Origin: CBDCWO01 sp965223405
GTDB lineage: Bacteria > Bacteroidota > Bacteroidia > Chitinophagales > Saprospiraceae
Direction: 5' to 3'
DNA: 64,000 bases
Assembly (NCBI GenBank): GCA_965223405.1
Contig: CBDCWO010000006.1
Span: 5,952,001-6,016,000, forward strand
Both the position numbers and the translations under genes were made by a program. Shown here one piece after another: positions 34,766 to 44,651 of this stretch (positions are counted from its first letter, which is position 1; each line of letters starts with the position of its first letter). Under the pieces are notes generated by a model that saw nothing but the letters and a program-made list of their open reading frames with translations, was not told where the DNA came from and made no database searches.

Positions 34766-36598
34766 CTATTGTGAATAAGTTTTGTACTGATTTTGCTCTA
34801 TGGTAAGCTCCGCACAATCAGTTGTTCTTATTGTTAATTCATCGTTCAGCTTATTTTTGGCATACACCAAATTGCCTTTTACCTGCAGGTGTTTTGTACT
34901 CTTGGCATCAATCATCACTTCATTTTGCAGTATGAACTCATTATTTTCTATTCTTATATTTTGATAAACACTATTATTCTCTGTGCTATTCCCAGGATCC
35001 ATTAAAATCACCGGTTCTGCACAATGAATAAATTTGTTTGAGCGAATCGTTAAGTCACGAACATATCCTGACTCATACCAATTATTGGCATCAATGGCCA
35101 TAAGTATAGCACTCATATGAGTGGCAATAAATTCATTCTTTTCGATTAATACTTTTCTTCTAGTCGATACCAGGAATCCTCTTGTAGGAATCCAGGATAC
35201 ATGACAACCCCGAATTTCGACCTCTGGAGTCCAGGTTACGTTTTCAATGACATCTTTAATCTTCAATTCATCTGGAACTGTGCTCTCCAAGGTCACCATA
35301 ATTTCCTTAGGATTGAGCAAACTAGCGTCCTTTATTCTGTTTATTCCATAGGACTTATAAGACTCCTGATCGATGAACTCTATTTCATCGCCGGCATTGA
35401 CCGCCATGAATCCATAAGTCTGTTTATGCATGAAACGAAGCTTTATTTGGTTGTCCGATATTTTTTCGACTACCTGTAAATATGTACCGTGGATATTGAT
35501 GGCATCATCGTGAGCACCCTTGAAGGTGCAGTCTTTGACAAGTATTTTTCCTTTACAACCTGAAATGTGTAGACAATCCGCCCAAGCTGCAGTAGTTCTA
35601 CCACTCGTACTGTCAGGTGCTATGGAAACGGAATCAAAAGTGAGATTCTCAGAAAACTGGTTTACGAGGCCCATACCATGCAAAAAGTAAAAGTTTACGT
35701 TTTTCCAAGTAATGTTTTTACTCCGTCTGGTAAATACAGCAGCATAGTCCCGATAAGTTTCGCGCAACTGGTAGATATGGTCTTTTTTCACTTTATGCGC
35801 GCCCTTTGCTCTCACTAATCCTGGCTTAATTTCTTCAAATTGCATTCCCTCAATTGGATTCCATAATCTTCTTACATCATTTTTTAATAGATTTAACTCC
35901 TGTCCAAGAATTCGTGTATTGAACTCCCAACCTTCCCCGTACCAAATGATACTTCCATTTTCGATTCTGTACTTTATGTCTTTATGAATTTGTAAATCCG
36001 CAAAATCATCCCCTATACCCAACACCGTGAATTCTGAAACTGTGGGCCTGTGATAATCAAAATGAAGATCCGAGATGGATATATTCTCACAACTATCAAT
36101 ACATACCTCGATCATTTTTCCTCGGTAAACTATTTCTGCTCCCTTTCCGGTAATTTCAAGGTTTTTGGCTTTTCTTAAAAGAATACCTACTGCTTTCAAG
36201 CTATCAGGGCTATCATTGGTATTGGATATGTTATACTTCTCCTTGAATACATTTTCTGGAAAAAAGTCATATCGTCCTTTAGCGAAATGCACTTTAATAG
36301 GATTTTTAGTTGACCCTTCACCTGACAATATAAGGGATTGGTCAAAAGAACCAGGGGATATAATTTTAACTTGGTCACCGGCGGATAAACGCAATCGGTT
36401 GATATGATAGAATGAACGCCATGCCTGATTTTCATTTAAGCCGGAGAATCCATCATTTCCACTCATTGGATTGATATAATAGGTAGTACTTCCAAGCGAT
36501 TGACCTTCTTTCGGTGCGGGCTGCGTACAATGAGAAATAAACAGAATGCTCAGTAAATGAATTGAAATGAATAGCCTTTTATAACTCACAGTTTCCAT
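34766..36598 (-). CDS. GH110 family alpha-1,3-galactosidase-like beta-helix lipoprotein
   Basis: A 610-residue lipoprotein (FISHC, Cys24). It begins with YYINPMSGNDGFSG, the common start of right-handed beta-helix enzymes. It then has a long helix with WADCLHISGCKGKILV and CTFKGAHDDAINIHGTYL, the hallmark block of GH110 with acidic residues Asp364-Asp365. GH110 enzymes are inverting exo-alpha-1,3-galactosidases, known from blood-group B antigens and, in marine bacteria, carrageenan-type galactans. This is the strongest hint that a target contains alpha-1,3-linked galactose. It is 9 bases downstream of the GH78-like gene. Confidence 0.88.
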   Translation of the reverse strand: METVSYKRLFISIHLLSILFISHCTQPAPKEGQSLGSTTYYINPMSGNDGFSGLNENQAWRSFYHINRLRLSAGDQVKIISPGSFDQSLILSGEGSTKNPIKVHFAKGRYDFFPENVFKEKYNISNTNDSPDSLKAVGILLRKAKNLEITGKGAEIVYRGKMIEVCIDSCENISISDLHFDYHRPTVSEFTVLGIGDDFADLQIHKDIKYRIENGSIIWYGEGWEFNTRILGQELNLLKNDVRRLWNPIEGMQFEEIKPGLVRAKGAHKVKKDHIYQLRETYRDYAAVFTRRSKNITWKNVNFYFLHGMGLVNQFSENLTFDSVSIAPDSTSGRTTAAWADCLHISGCKGKILVKDCTFKGAHDDAINIHGTYLQVVEKISDNQIKLRFMHKQTYGFMAVNAGDEIEFIDQESYKSYGINRIKDASLLNPKEIMVTLESTVPDELKIKDVIENVTWTPEVEIRGCHVSWIPTRGFLVSTRRKVLIEKNEFIATHMSAILMAIDANNWYESGYVRDLTIRSNKFIHCAEPVILMDPGNSTENNSVYQNIRIENNEFILQNEVMIDAKSTKHLQVKGNLVYAKNKLNDELTIRTTDCAELTIEQNQYKTYSQ

Positions 36599-36607
36599 AT
36601 ATTACGC

Positions 36608-38887
36608 CTATAGTTCTTTTAATAACAAATCTGAATTATTTATTATGTTAATCTTATAGTTGGCAGGAACCTTTAAGTCGTAATACAATGTATACCCATC
36701 CTTTTTCCAGCTTAGCCCAAGGTTTTCTTTACCAAGAGGGAGTGTTAACTCACAATTCGATAAATCATTTTGATTAAACTGAACTTCAATGAGCTTATTC
36801 ACCTGATCGATATGTTTGATACCACCGTAATCACGAAGTAATACGTAACCTACATGGGATGCAAAACCATGATTACAACTGGCCGTGGGTCTTGTATGTT
36901 CCCATAATGTCCCGGTCATATTGGCCATCATAACAAATTCATTTTCGATTTCTTCAAGCAGGTCTTTTTGCAGGTTATTCCTTGACAGAATTTCCATTCT
37001 TAAATAATTGCCAATAAAGGCATTACAGGGGTGTAAGTTTACTTTTTCTAAGGCATGTTTATTTTCAAGGCTTAGTTCTTCCATTAAAAATTTAAAAAGA
37101 TCAGGATCATCTTCAGGATTTGCCACATCGAAATAGAAGGCATAATACTGACAAACTTCAGTCATATTCTGGCTTTGTAATTCCAGTTTACCGTCGTTCC
37201 TGACCGCATTATCGACAAAGAAAATCCCATTCATGGCCTGCTTCCTAATTGTCTTTCTGATATTTTCTGCTAGTAGGTGATAAGTCGGCATATTATATAA
37301 TCGTGCGACTGTTTCCAGTGTTTTCGAGTAAAGCATATTGGTTGGATAATTGACATCCTGGACAAAGCGATTTGCCGCTGACCACTCTACAAAAACCCAT
37401 TTTTCCAGTTTTTCCAGCATTCCATCTTCATTCTGAAAGCGTTGGAAATAATCCATCAGTGCCAAAACTCTGGGTTTGAGGGCCAAAACCATTTCGTAAT
37501 CCCCTGTTCGTTTTACATATTCATCTAGCTGCAAAACAAACCACATGGCCCAGTTCGGGATGAAATTACCATTGGTGTGGTCGGCAGGATAACACATCGG
37601 TAACATTCCTTCGGGAATATGCTTAAATTTTTCAGGAAGGAGAAAGTTTTCTAAAAAGTTCTTTTCTATTAGCGTGTTACCTGAAAAATAATAGGCTACG
37701 CGCGAAGTGAAATAACTGTCGCAAAGCCACCCGGCTCTTTCTCGAGAGGGACAATCCATAAAAACATCCAATGCATTTTGCCTGAAAGTCTCCTTTGCTG
37801 CTTCAAAAACCTTATTGATATTCGAATTGTTGGTTTTGAAATAGGTTTTCGAAACATCTGAATTGGCATATTGGCGAATTCTGACATTCTTTATGTCACA
37901 CTCGCCATATTCAATGACTGCTTTCAAGTACTTCAATCCGTATGGTTCAAAAGACTCCAGAACATAGGTCCCAGGCTCTAATGTGTATGCTACATAGGGT
38001 TTAACACCCATACGTTTGGTATCAATATCTCCATCAATTAATATTTCATCAAATATCAAGGTTAGTTTTGAGGCTTTCCTTACTTCTAATTCACAAATGA
38101 TAAAACCAGTATATATTTTTTCAAATTCATAAATCGAACTATCGTGTATTTGTGAATACCTCACGACAGAATAATCAGGATATCTAACTCTTCTTGGTAT
38201 TAAATTTTTCCCTTCTGTTTCCTCAAGATTGACTTTCACAAAAGCAATTCCTTCCGGATGCTTCCATCTTCCGTGACTTCTTTTGCCCTGATGTTGTTCT
38301 AGTTTCAATTCAGTATCTGTCATCCAATAGTCATATGCTGAATTCAGCTGGTATTCTTCCAAAAATGTTCTTTGAAAACTGAATTTTTCCACCTCCTTTT
38401 TTCTTTGACCTGAGGCGATCATTTTGAATGAGTTGTTCTCATTACCTGAGCTTGACAATAGCAGAACTGTTCCATCTATTACCAATTCCGCCTGCACAAA
38501 TGAGGATTGATTGGGTATATAGTAGCTATCCACATTATATCCTGAAACTACTATGGCCAGGATATTTTTACCCTTTTTTAATTTCTTAGAGAGGTCATAT
38601 CGGTCCACCCTAAAATAATCATGAGCGGCAATACTAGGTCCAAAACCAATAAATTTCCCATTTAGAAACATTTTGTAACAGGATGAAGCAGCGATGTTAA
38701 ATTCTGCATCCTTAAAACTATTAATTTCAACCACCCCATGTAATCCAATGGTGAGATTCTTCTCAAGTTGTGCACCGGCTGCCCAAACGGGCTTTGCTTC
38801 TTTAAAAAAGGGCTTTTGGTTGGCAAAACAAATTGAGAATGTTTGCAGCAGTATAAATGGTAGGATAATTAAGATCCTTTTCATCAT
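36608..38887 (-). CDS. GH78-like alpha-L-rhamnosidase-type enzyme
   Basis: A 759-residue secreted protein with signal MMKRILIILPFILLQTFS; Met2 may be the true start. Residues about 30-170 form a carbohydrate-binding beta-sandwich with SSCYKMFLNGKFIGFGP and YDLSKKLKKGKNIL. This is the usual N-terminal domain of GH78. The (alpha/alpha)6 barrel contains MDCPSRERAGWLCD (Asp378 and Asp390), matching the catalytic acidic loop DCPxRxERxGWxGD. An arginine-glutamate order change (SRERAGW) is seen. The substrate could be rhamnose or another 6-deoxy or L-sugar. The gene lies 7 bases after the sulfatase at 38895-40397, so the two are co-transcribed. Confidence 0.78.
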   Translation of the reverse strand: MMKRILIILPFILLQTFSICFANQKPFFKEAKPVWAAGAQLEKNLTIGLHGVVEINSFKDAEFNIAASSCYKMFLNGKFIGFGPSIAAHDYFRVDRYDLSKKLKKGKNILAIVVSGYNVDSYYIPNQSSFVQAELVIDGTVLLLSSSGNENNSFKMIASGQRKKEVEKFSFQRTFLEEYQLNSAYDYWMTDTELKLEQHQGKRSHGRWKHPEGIAFVKVNLEETEGKNLIPRRVRYPDYSVVRYSQIHDSSIYEFEKIYTGFIICELEVRKASKLTLIFDEILIDGDIDTKRMGVKPYVAYTLEPGTYVLESFEPYGLKYLKAVIEYGECDIKNVRIRQYANSDVSKTYFKTNNSNINKVFEAAKETFRQNALDVFMDCPSRERAGWLCDSYFTSRVAYYFSGNTLIEKNFLENFLLPEKFKHIPEGMLPMCYPADHTNGNFIPNWAMWFVLQLDEYVKRTGDYEMVLALKPRVLALMDYFQRFQNEDGMLEKLEKWVFVEWSAANRFVQDVNYPTNMLYSKTLETVARLYNMPTYHLLAENIRKTIRKQAMNGIFFVDNAVRNDGKLELQSQNMTEVCQYYAFYFDVANPEDDPDLFKFLMEELSLENKHALEKVNLHPCNAFIGNYLRMEILSRNNLQKDLLEEIENEFVMMANMTGTLWEHTRPTASCNHGFASHVGYVLLRDYGGIKHIDQVNKLIEVQFNQNDLSNCELTLPLGKENLGLSWKKDGYTLYYDLKVPANYKINIINNSDLLLKEL

Positions 38888-38894
38888 AATAAAA

Positions 38895-40397
38895 TTAAAA
38901 CCTTTCTACAGCCTTAGTGTTTTTCGCTTTGAGTTTTTGTGCCTCCATAAAATCTTCTAAAACACCAGGTTTATCCCTGTTCCGGTAAGTCTCAGATGCC
39001 GGATCATGATACTTTATCATCATATCCTGCATTTTTTCTCTGAATTCATCAAGTTCATCTTGATAGTCCGGGTTGGTTGCCAGGTTAATTAGCCCATCGG
39101 GGTCATTTTTTACATCATAAAATTCCTCAGGCACCCGAAACTTAAACAATTCAACCCGCTTTGCAATCGTAGAGTCAGTTTCAGCCGCCTTGATCATGGC
39201 CCGCCAGGTAAGGCCACCGGTAGCATCTCCCCTGATCGCTAAATCTTCATCAGCCCAGAAGTTGTATATGTATCCAAATTCTTCATTCTGAACGCAACGC
39301 ATGGGATATCTGATTTTTGCAAAAATTTGGTAAAAAGTAGAATAAGCATACTCCCGGCCCTTCTGAGTTTGACCCTGCAGAAGGGGAAGAAAGCTTTTTC
39401 CGTCAAGTTTTGGAATTAGTGGCAACCCTATTGTTTCCATAATGGTCGGCATCAGGTCGATCCCTGTGACAAAATGTATGGAGTCTACCGAACCAGGCTT
39501 AATCTTACCTGGCCATTTAACGATAAGTGGTGTTTTGGTACTGTTTAGATAACATTGCGACTTGGAGAAGGGAAAGGCCGCTCCATGATCGCTTAGAAAT
39601 AGGACGAGTGTATTGTCTTCCAGGCCACTTTCCTGAAGTGCCCTGAGGACCGCTCCAATGTTTTGATCGCATCGGTATACATTACCATAATACTGGGCCA
39701 CTTCTTTACGGACTTTTTCAAGATCGGGTAGATATCCAAACATTTCTACGTCATGCGGAGCAAATTGTTTAGAGACAGGAGGCATATTCTTTTTCCAGGT
39801 CAGTGTATCATTACGACTACCAACAAATGGTCGGTGGGGATCGTGTGAGTTGGCACTAAGATAGAATGGCCTTTCCTTTTCCTTTGCTAATTCAAAAAAT
39901 TTGGTAGCATATTGGTAAAACAAGGTTGGATCTCGTGAATGCCCCTTGCGCCATATAGAATCTTTTTCTGTCTTGAACGGGATATAATCCCAAAAGAACC
40001 GATCCACAGGTTGGTGGTGGATTTCCTTCCCTAAAATGCCGTTTACATAGCCAATATCCTTTAATAATTCAGGGAGCGTTGGGACATCAAGATCAATGGG
40101 TTCAAACCCTTCTGCCCCGTTATTGTGAGGAAATCTGCCGGTAAGCCATGACTGTCTCCCAGGCTGACATACAGCTGTATTGACATGTGCGTGGGTAAAC
40201 CGGATTCCTTGATTTGCCAGGTTGTCAATTTTTGGAGTCAGATCGGGAATTTGGCATCCAAAAACACCAACTGAATTATAGGCCAGATCATCGGCAGTTA
40301 CAAAAAGGATATTCGGGAGTGGTTTAGAATCTTTGTTGGTACAGTTTGTAATTACCAAACCAAGAATGAATAATGTAATTATTGAGAATTTCGTCAT
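38895..40397 (-). CDS. S1-family sulfatase with CQPGR motif (lipoprotein)
   Basis: A 500-residue lipoprotein (VITNC, Cys19). First metal block TADDLAYN, formylglycine motif CQPGR from Cys77 followed by QSWLTGRFPHNNGAEGF, and second metal block LSDHGAAF. SLGDHG-like and SDHG forms with this CQP start are typical of the heparan N-sulfatase-like branch (S1_8-like) rather than arylsulfatases A/B. The fourth motif residue is glycine instead of serine or threonine. The minimal CxPxR needed for maturation is kept. NSHDPHRPF is also typical of that branch. It lies between the LamG protein and the GH78-like enzyme. Confidence 0.92.
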   Translation of the reverse strand: MTKFSIITLFILGLVITNCTNKDSKPLPNILFVTADDLAYNSVGVFGCQIPDLTPKIDNLANQGIRFTHAHVNTAVCQPGRQSWLTGRFPHNNGAEGFEPIDLDVPTLPELLKDIGYVNGILGKEIHHQPVDRFFWDYIPFKTEKDSIWRKGHSRDPTLFYQYATKFFELAKEKERPFYLSANSHDPHRPFVGSRNDTLTWKKNMPPVSKQFAPHDVEMFGYLPDLEKVRKEVAQYYGNVYRCDQNIGAVLRALQESGLEDNTLVLFLSDHGAAFPFSKSQCYLNSTKTPLIVKWPGKIKPGSVDSIHFVTGIDLMPTIMETIGLPLIPKLDGKSFLPLLQGQTQKGREYAYSTFYQIFAKIRYPMRCVQNEEFGYIYNFWADEDLAIRGDATGGLTWRAMIKAAETDSTIAKRVELFKFRVPEEFYDVKNDPDGLINLATNPDYQDELDEFREKMQDMMIKYHDPASETYRNRDKPGVLEDFMEAQKLKAKNTKAVERF

Positions 40398-40614
40398 TCT
40401 ATGGATTACTTTAAATGTTTTTGGTGAGATGAGACTTGTAAGATTTTACCGGGAGTAACCGTATATATATCTATGACATTAGGTTCTTTGAGCATAGTTA
40501 TTTATTGATAGAGCCCCCCAGGAAGGAAATTACAATGAATCTCATTTCGTTTATTTTTGACAATCAATTTACCTACTTTTTCTTCCAAATTAGTAATATC
40601 GGTACAGTAAAAGC

Positions 40615-42705
40615 TTATTGAGCTTTACTTGACAAAGGTTTGATTTTAACTGTAACAGACTTTCTACTTTCCATCTCCATCCAGACAATTAAATTTGTCC
40701 CCTCCATTCTACTTGAAAAACCAGAGTAAAAATCTTTTCCATTGGCTAATGTGACATTGTTAAGTTGAATATTTGTCTCATCTTCACCCCAATTTTTTAT
40801 AATAAAGGTTGGATTTATTAGAGGAGAATCATTAGATGCATGTAACTTAAACTCAAGCATGGCATCCCTTTTTTTACTTATATTATTGATTTTATATGCT
40901 TTTTCACTAAGATCATATTGTCCACCAGAAAAATGATTCTTATTGACAATTTCCAAGTTCGCAGCCTGGGACCACGATTTTCCAATCTCTATTAATCCCT
41001 CTATCGAAATATTTTTCATTCCATAGATGGAATGGAGGTAGCTTCGATCATTTTTCTGATGAATTACGGGATATGAAATCGGAAATCCAAGAAAACTAGA
41101 GGGTCGATCAGCAGCTTGAGTTCTGCGGCCATCACAATAGGCCTGACCAACAGGCCAGTGATTACAGGTTCCAGGTGCTTGGAAAGATTTAATGTCTCTA
41201 TCACGTATATAATGCATGGCATTTCCGGGTTCGAAAATTATAAACGGGTCGTAAGGAGATTTGAAGTTATGTTGTTGAATGTTTGGAGAATCAGGTATCG
41301 GCTTTTGATTGGCGTTGGATAAATCTTCCAAGTATTCAAAATACTGAATATCACCTTGTTGATTGGCCACTGCCAGGTAATCGGCTTCAAGGATATCTCC
41401 TTGGAGCTGCTCAGGATTGGTAAGTGGTATCGATTCTTGAAATTGGCGTGGGTAACCTAGTGAACCTGTTTTCCATTCTACCTTACGGATAGCTGTGGCA
41501 TCAGGATAAATGTAATAATATTCATCGATCCAAACTGCCCACCCTGTTTTTTCATCTTCTCGCCAAAGGTTGTTGAATGCGCTCACTGGAGCATATCTCC
41601 AATGAATTACTTTGCGCGCGTCATTATCTTCAATAATTCGTACATGTGAATATCTGCAATGTCTGTCTTGCATATGCTCAAAACAGCCTTCGATTTGGTC
41701 CCAAGCTTCTACACTTTGATCACACATCCATTGATCTTTATCGGTAACCCAGCCTGGAGAATACCTTGTTCCTCGCCAGAAAATAAGTCTTACCGGTGAG
41801 TCTTTGAAGGTAACAACAATATCGGGGTCCGTGGCTACCGGCCACAAATTATCCCATTCTTCATAGTATTTCAGGTTGGTGTAATACGCTTTAAACTTAT
41901 TCGACGTTTTTGGACCACGTGGCATGGTACGTTTTGGAAGTTCCGGTGAGGCAATCTGATCAAAACTTTCAAATTTTTCCTTATAGTACCGGTCGGAACG
42001 AGCTGATTTTGATATGGACAATTCATCAATGATTCCATCTAATGAAAACCAATACGGTTTGTTTCCAATGTCACCTATTTGGTTAGAGGGTTTTGTAGCG
42101 TGGTAATTCATACCGATTCGAAATGGTGCTTTGTTACCAAACCTCGGATCACCCTCGGTTTGATACTTTCCAACCAGATGGCCGTTTATAAATATCTTCA
42201 ATCCAATTCCAATTTCGTAAACTGAAGCGATGTGTACCCATTTTCTTAATGGGATCTTCTCATCTGAAATACATACAACCAGGTTATTGGCAATATTCAT
42301 CTTTAATCCCAATTCACCCCTTGGTCCAATTTCCAATGAAAAGCCTTCATTGTGGAAATTCATTTGGGTAACCACAGGACACCAGTTCCAAGGATATGCT
42401 GCCAGGGCAAGCCAAGCTTCAACTGAAAATGAAGAATTCAATTTTTCTATTTCATTAGGCATATGGGTGATCACAGTGGTGAACCCATCTAGCTTTAATG
42501 CATCGCCAACTATTCCCTTTACAAACCGGAAATTTCCTTCAATTGAATCCTTTTTTTCAGAAACGGACTCCAAAGCAACCCGTTTTTCATTTTTCTCAAA
42601 TCCCCATCTCAACAAATCATTGTTACTTTGGTAAGAAAATGCACTTGAAAGCGTGAGATTCATCAAAACCAGTGTGAAGAGCGATTTTTTAATTATTCTT
42701 TTCAT
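40615..42705 (-). CDS. LamG (concanavalin-like) domain protein with unassigned C-terminal domain
   Basis: A 696-residue secreted protein (signal ending near SAFSYQ). Residues about 30-240 form a LamG/laminin-G sugar-binding domain: NSSFSVEAWLALA, GEGLKIFINGHLVG-like text, and DGIIDELSISKSAR. Residues about 265-600 form a second domain rich in W, Y and acidic residues (FWRGTRYSPGWVTD, VIHWRYAPVS, WKTGSLGYPRQF). I could not assign it to a family. The pattern looks like a catalytic beta-rich fold, perhaps a lyase or glycosidase. It is the first gene of the operon that runs through sulfatase, GH78-like, GH110, serine hydrolase and sulfatase, which makes a role in the first attack on the polymer plausible (inference). 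Confidence 0.6.
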   Translation of the reverse strand: MKRIIKKSLFTLVLMNLTLSSAFSYQSNNDLLRWGFEKNEKRVALESVSEKKDSIEGNFRFVKGIVGDALKLDGFTTVITHMPNEIEKLNSSFSVEAWLALAAYPWNWCPVVTQMNFHNEGFSLEIGPRGELGLKMNIANNLVVCISDEKIPLRKWVHIASVYEIGIGLKIFINGHLVGKYQTEGDPRFGNKAPFRIGMNYHATKPSNQIGDIGNKPYWFSLDGIIDELSISKSARSDRYYKEKFESFDQIASPELPKRTMPRGPKTSNKFKAYYTNLKYYEEWDNLWPVATDPDIVVTFKDSPVRLIFWRGTRYSPGWVTDKDQWMCDQSVEAWDQIEGCFEHMQDRHCRYSHVRIIEDNDARKVIHWRYAPVSAFNNLWREDEKTGWAVWIDEYYYIYPDATAIRKVEWKTGSLGYPRQFQESIPLTNPEQLQGDILEADYLAVANQQGDIQYFEYLEDLSNANQKPIPDSPNIQQHNFKSPYDPFIIFEPGNAMHYIRDRDIKSFQAPGTCNHWPVGQAYCDGRRTQAADRPSSFLGFPISYPVIHQKNDRSYLHSIYGMKNISIEGLIEIGKSWSQAANLEIVNKNHFSGGQYDLSEKAYKINNISKKRDAMLEFKLHASNDSPLINPTFIIKNWGEDETNIQLNNVTLANGKDFYSGFSSRMEGTNLIVWMEMESRKSVTVKIKPLSSKAQ

Positions 42706-42790
42706 ATCAATCCTATTTATGAATATCGTTCTGTTGAAAGTAAGCGCTCTCTCAGAATATGTACATTGAACCAGGAACTAAATTTTCTAA

Positions 42791-42922
42791 TTACTGACTA
42801 TGGCTATCATCAAAATCTTTCTCAAATCCATTTGGTAAATCTTCTTTGGAAAATCTCCAATCAAAATCAAAACTAGTTTTTTGTCGAAATGAATCAACTT
42901 TTCCATTTTGTATACACCCATG
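42791..42922 (-). pseudogene. Fragment of a GH2-type N-terminal domain
   Basis: A 43-codon open frame on the minus strand ends at 42791. It reads FRQKTSFDFDWRFSKEDLP and then GFEKDFDDSHSQ before a stop. This matches the first strands of the GH2 sugar-binding domain, which reads like FNxxWxFxLGD...FDDSxW. No signal peptide, barrel or remaining domain follows. It is a relic of a GH2 gene that once lay between SusD and the LamG gene. Confidence 0.6.
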
Positions 42923-43118
42923 TCAAATCCCTTATAAAATAAGAAAGAAAACATATCTATTATTTAAAATGTTAATAAAAATTTCGTGATAAATTTTATA
43001 TCATGAGGATTGCCTCGGGAACCTACTTGTGCTTCAAAAACAAAATAACAACATGTCTATCCATTCAGCCGTTGCGTATACGATTAAATAACTCAATCAC
43101 AACGATTTTTATTTACGC

Positions 43119-43152
43119 AAAAGGGCTGATTCATACCTATTTGAACCAGCCC
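43119..43152 (-). terminator. Probable intrinsic terminator after susD
   Basis: On the minus strand GGGCTGGTTCA pairs with TGAATCAGCCC across an eight-base loop and is followed by TTTTG. It lies 27 bases after the SusD stop codon. It would end the sigma/FecR/SusC/SusD transcripts and separate them from the LamG operon. The T run is short, so efficiency is uncertain. Confidence 0.65.
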
Positions 43153-43178
43153 ATTGTATTACAATGAATCCTAATTTT

Positions 43179-44627
43179 TTACCACCCGGGATTTTGGGTC
43201 AAATTTGGATTGACATCCATTTCAGTTTGTGGTACTGGCCACAGCATTACTTTAGGATCAAAATATCGAGCATGACCTGGTACATTGACGACACTTTCCA
43301 TAGATGCCTGCATATCAATAGGACCATATCGTAGCAAGTCAAAATAATGATGTCCTTCGAAAGCCAATTCAACTCGTCGTTCCTGTTTGATTGCATCCCT
43401 CATTTCATCCTGAGACAAACCTTCAGGCAGATCATCCAAACCCACTCGATTGCGAATCTTATTGATAGGTTCATATGCTCCGGTGGGTCCATTTAATTCA
43501 TTTTCAGCTTCGGCCAGGTTCAGCAACATTTCAGCATACCTGATGACTACAGCATTTTGATCTCCTTCCCCACCGATATTTGCCTGAGGTATTACACCTT
43601 TTTTACGTGCAAATCCGGTTTGACCAAAGTTTGAATCCTGTCCCCCCGGACTAAATACAACTCCGGCAAATTCCGTATCGGGTAATAATACCGTCCATGC
43701 TTTGCGGGGATCATTTTCTTCAAAGGCTTCGACTAAATTTTGGGTTGGGTACAGTCCTCCACCTGTGATTCCGGGAATCCCTGCATTACTTTGTAAAGAA
43801 CCACTTCCGGTTCCTGATCCGGTATTTCCCGTAAATTGTACCTCGAAAATGGACTCAGATTCATTATTTTCCCCTTCCGGAAGAAATTGATTTGGCCACT
43901 CATCCATAGGAACCAAATCATACCCTAATTGAGTTACCGCGTTTACGGCACTAATTACCTGAGCATATTCCTTTTGGTACAAATGAACTCGCGACTTGAG
44001 CCCCAGAGCAGCACCTTTGGTAGCTCGTCCCAAATCGCTGGTGGAATACGAATCAGGTAAATTATTAATCGCAAAACTCAGATCATCAAAAATTGAGTTA
44101 AGTACTGCCGATTTAGGATCTCTGGGCACCAATGCTTCTTCTCCGACTTGTTGCAATTCCAGAATCAAAGGAACATCTCCCCAAAGATTACTGAGATGGA
44201 AATAAAATAAGGCTCGTAAAAAACTGGCTTCACCTAGCAAGCGGTTTTTTAATCCTGCATCCATCTCAATGTCAGGCACATGGGTTAATACCTGATTGGC
44301 CCTTACAATGCCTTCGTAGGACTTCGCCCAAAAGTCACGTGGTACCGGACTTGAAGCATCCCATCCCCGATTTTCACTAATTTCTAAAAATCCGTCGAAT
44401 GAATAGGCGGAAAGCATATTGTTTGCGATGCCATCCGTCTGGATGAAGAAATCCCGATACATTCGGTTATCCGCAAGTACATTGTACACCCCATTGACGC
44501 CCATGGTCGCATCTTCCGCAGTCTGCCAAAAGGTACCCTCACTCAATGTCGATAAAGGAAATCGGTCCAGGTCATCGCATCCAATGTAAAGAAATGAAAA
44601 TATTAAAAATGCATATATCTTTTTCAT
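43179..44627 (-). CDS. SusD/RagB-family glycan-binding lipoprotein
   Basis: A 482-residue outer-membrane lipoprotein (YIGC, Cys17). It has the typical start DDLDRFPLSTLSEGTFW, then YEGIVRANQVL, and LGEASFLRALFYFHLSNLWGDVPLI, the signature helix of SusD. At the C-terminus are VVIRYAEMLLNLAEAENEL and ERRVELAFEGHHYFDLLRYG. SusD proteins cap the SusC barrel and hand it oligosaccharides. It is 24 bases after SusC. The glycan specificity cannot be read from the sequence. Confidence 0.96.
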   Translation of the reverse strand: MKKIYAFLIFSFLYIGCDDLDRFPLSTLSEGTFWQTAEDATMGVNGVYNVLADNRMYRDFFIQTDGIANNMLSAYSFDGFLEISENRGWDASSPVPRDFWAKSYEGIVRANQVLTHVPDIEMDAGLKNRLLGEASFLRALFYFHLSNLWGDVPLILELQQVGEEALVPRDPKSAVLNSIFDDLSFAINNLPDSYSTSDLGRATKGAALGLKSRVHLYQKEYAQVISAVNAVTQLGYDLVPMDEWPNQFLPEGENNESESIFEVQFTGNTGSGTGSGSLQSNAGIPGITGGGLYPTQNLVEAFEENDPRKAWTVLLPDTEFAGVVFSPGGQDSNFGQTGFARKKGVIPQANIGGEGDQNAVVIRYAEMLLNLAEAENELNGPTGAYEPINKIRNRVGLDDLPEGLSQDEMRDAIKQERRVELAFEGHHYFDLLRYGPIDMQASMESVVNVPGHARYFDPKVMLWPVPQTEMDVNPNLTQNPGW

Positions 44628-44651
44628 GATAATTCTACTTTTAAACCGTGA

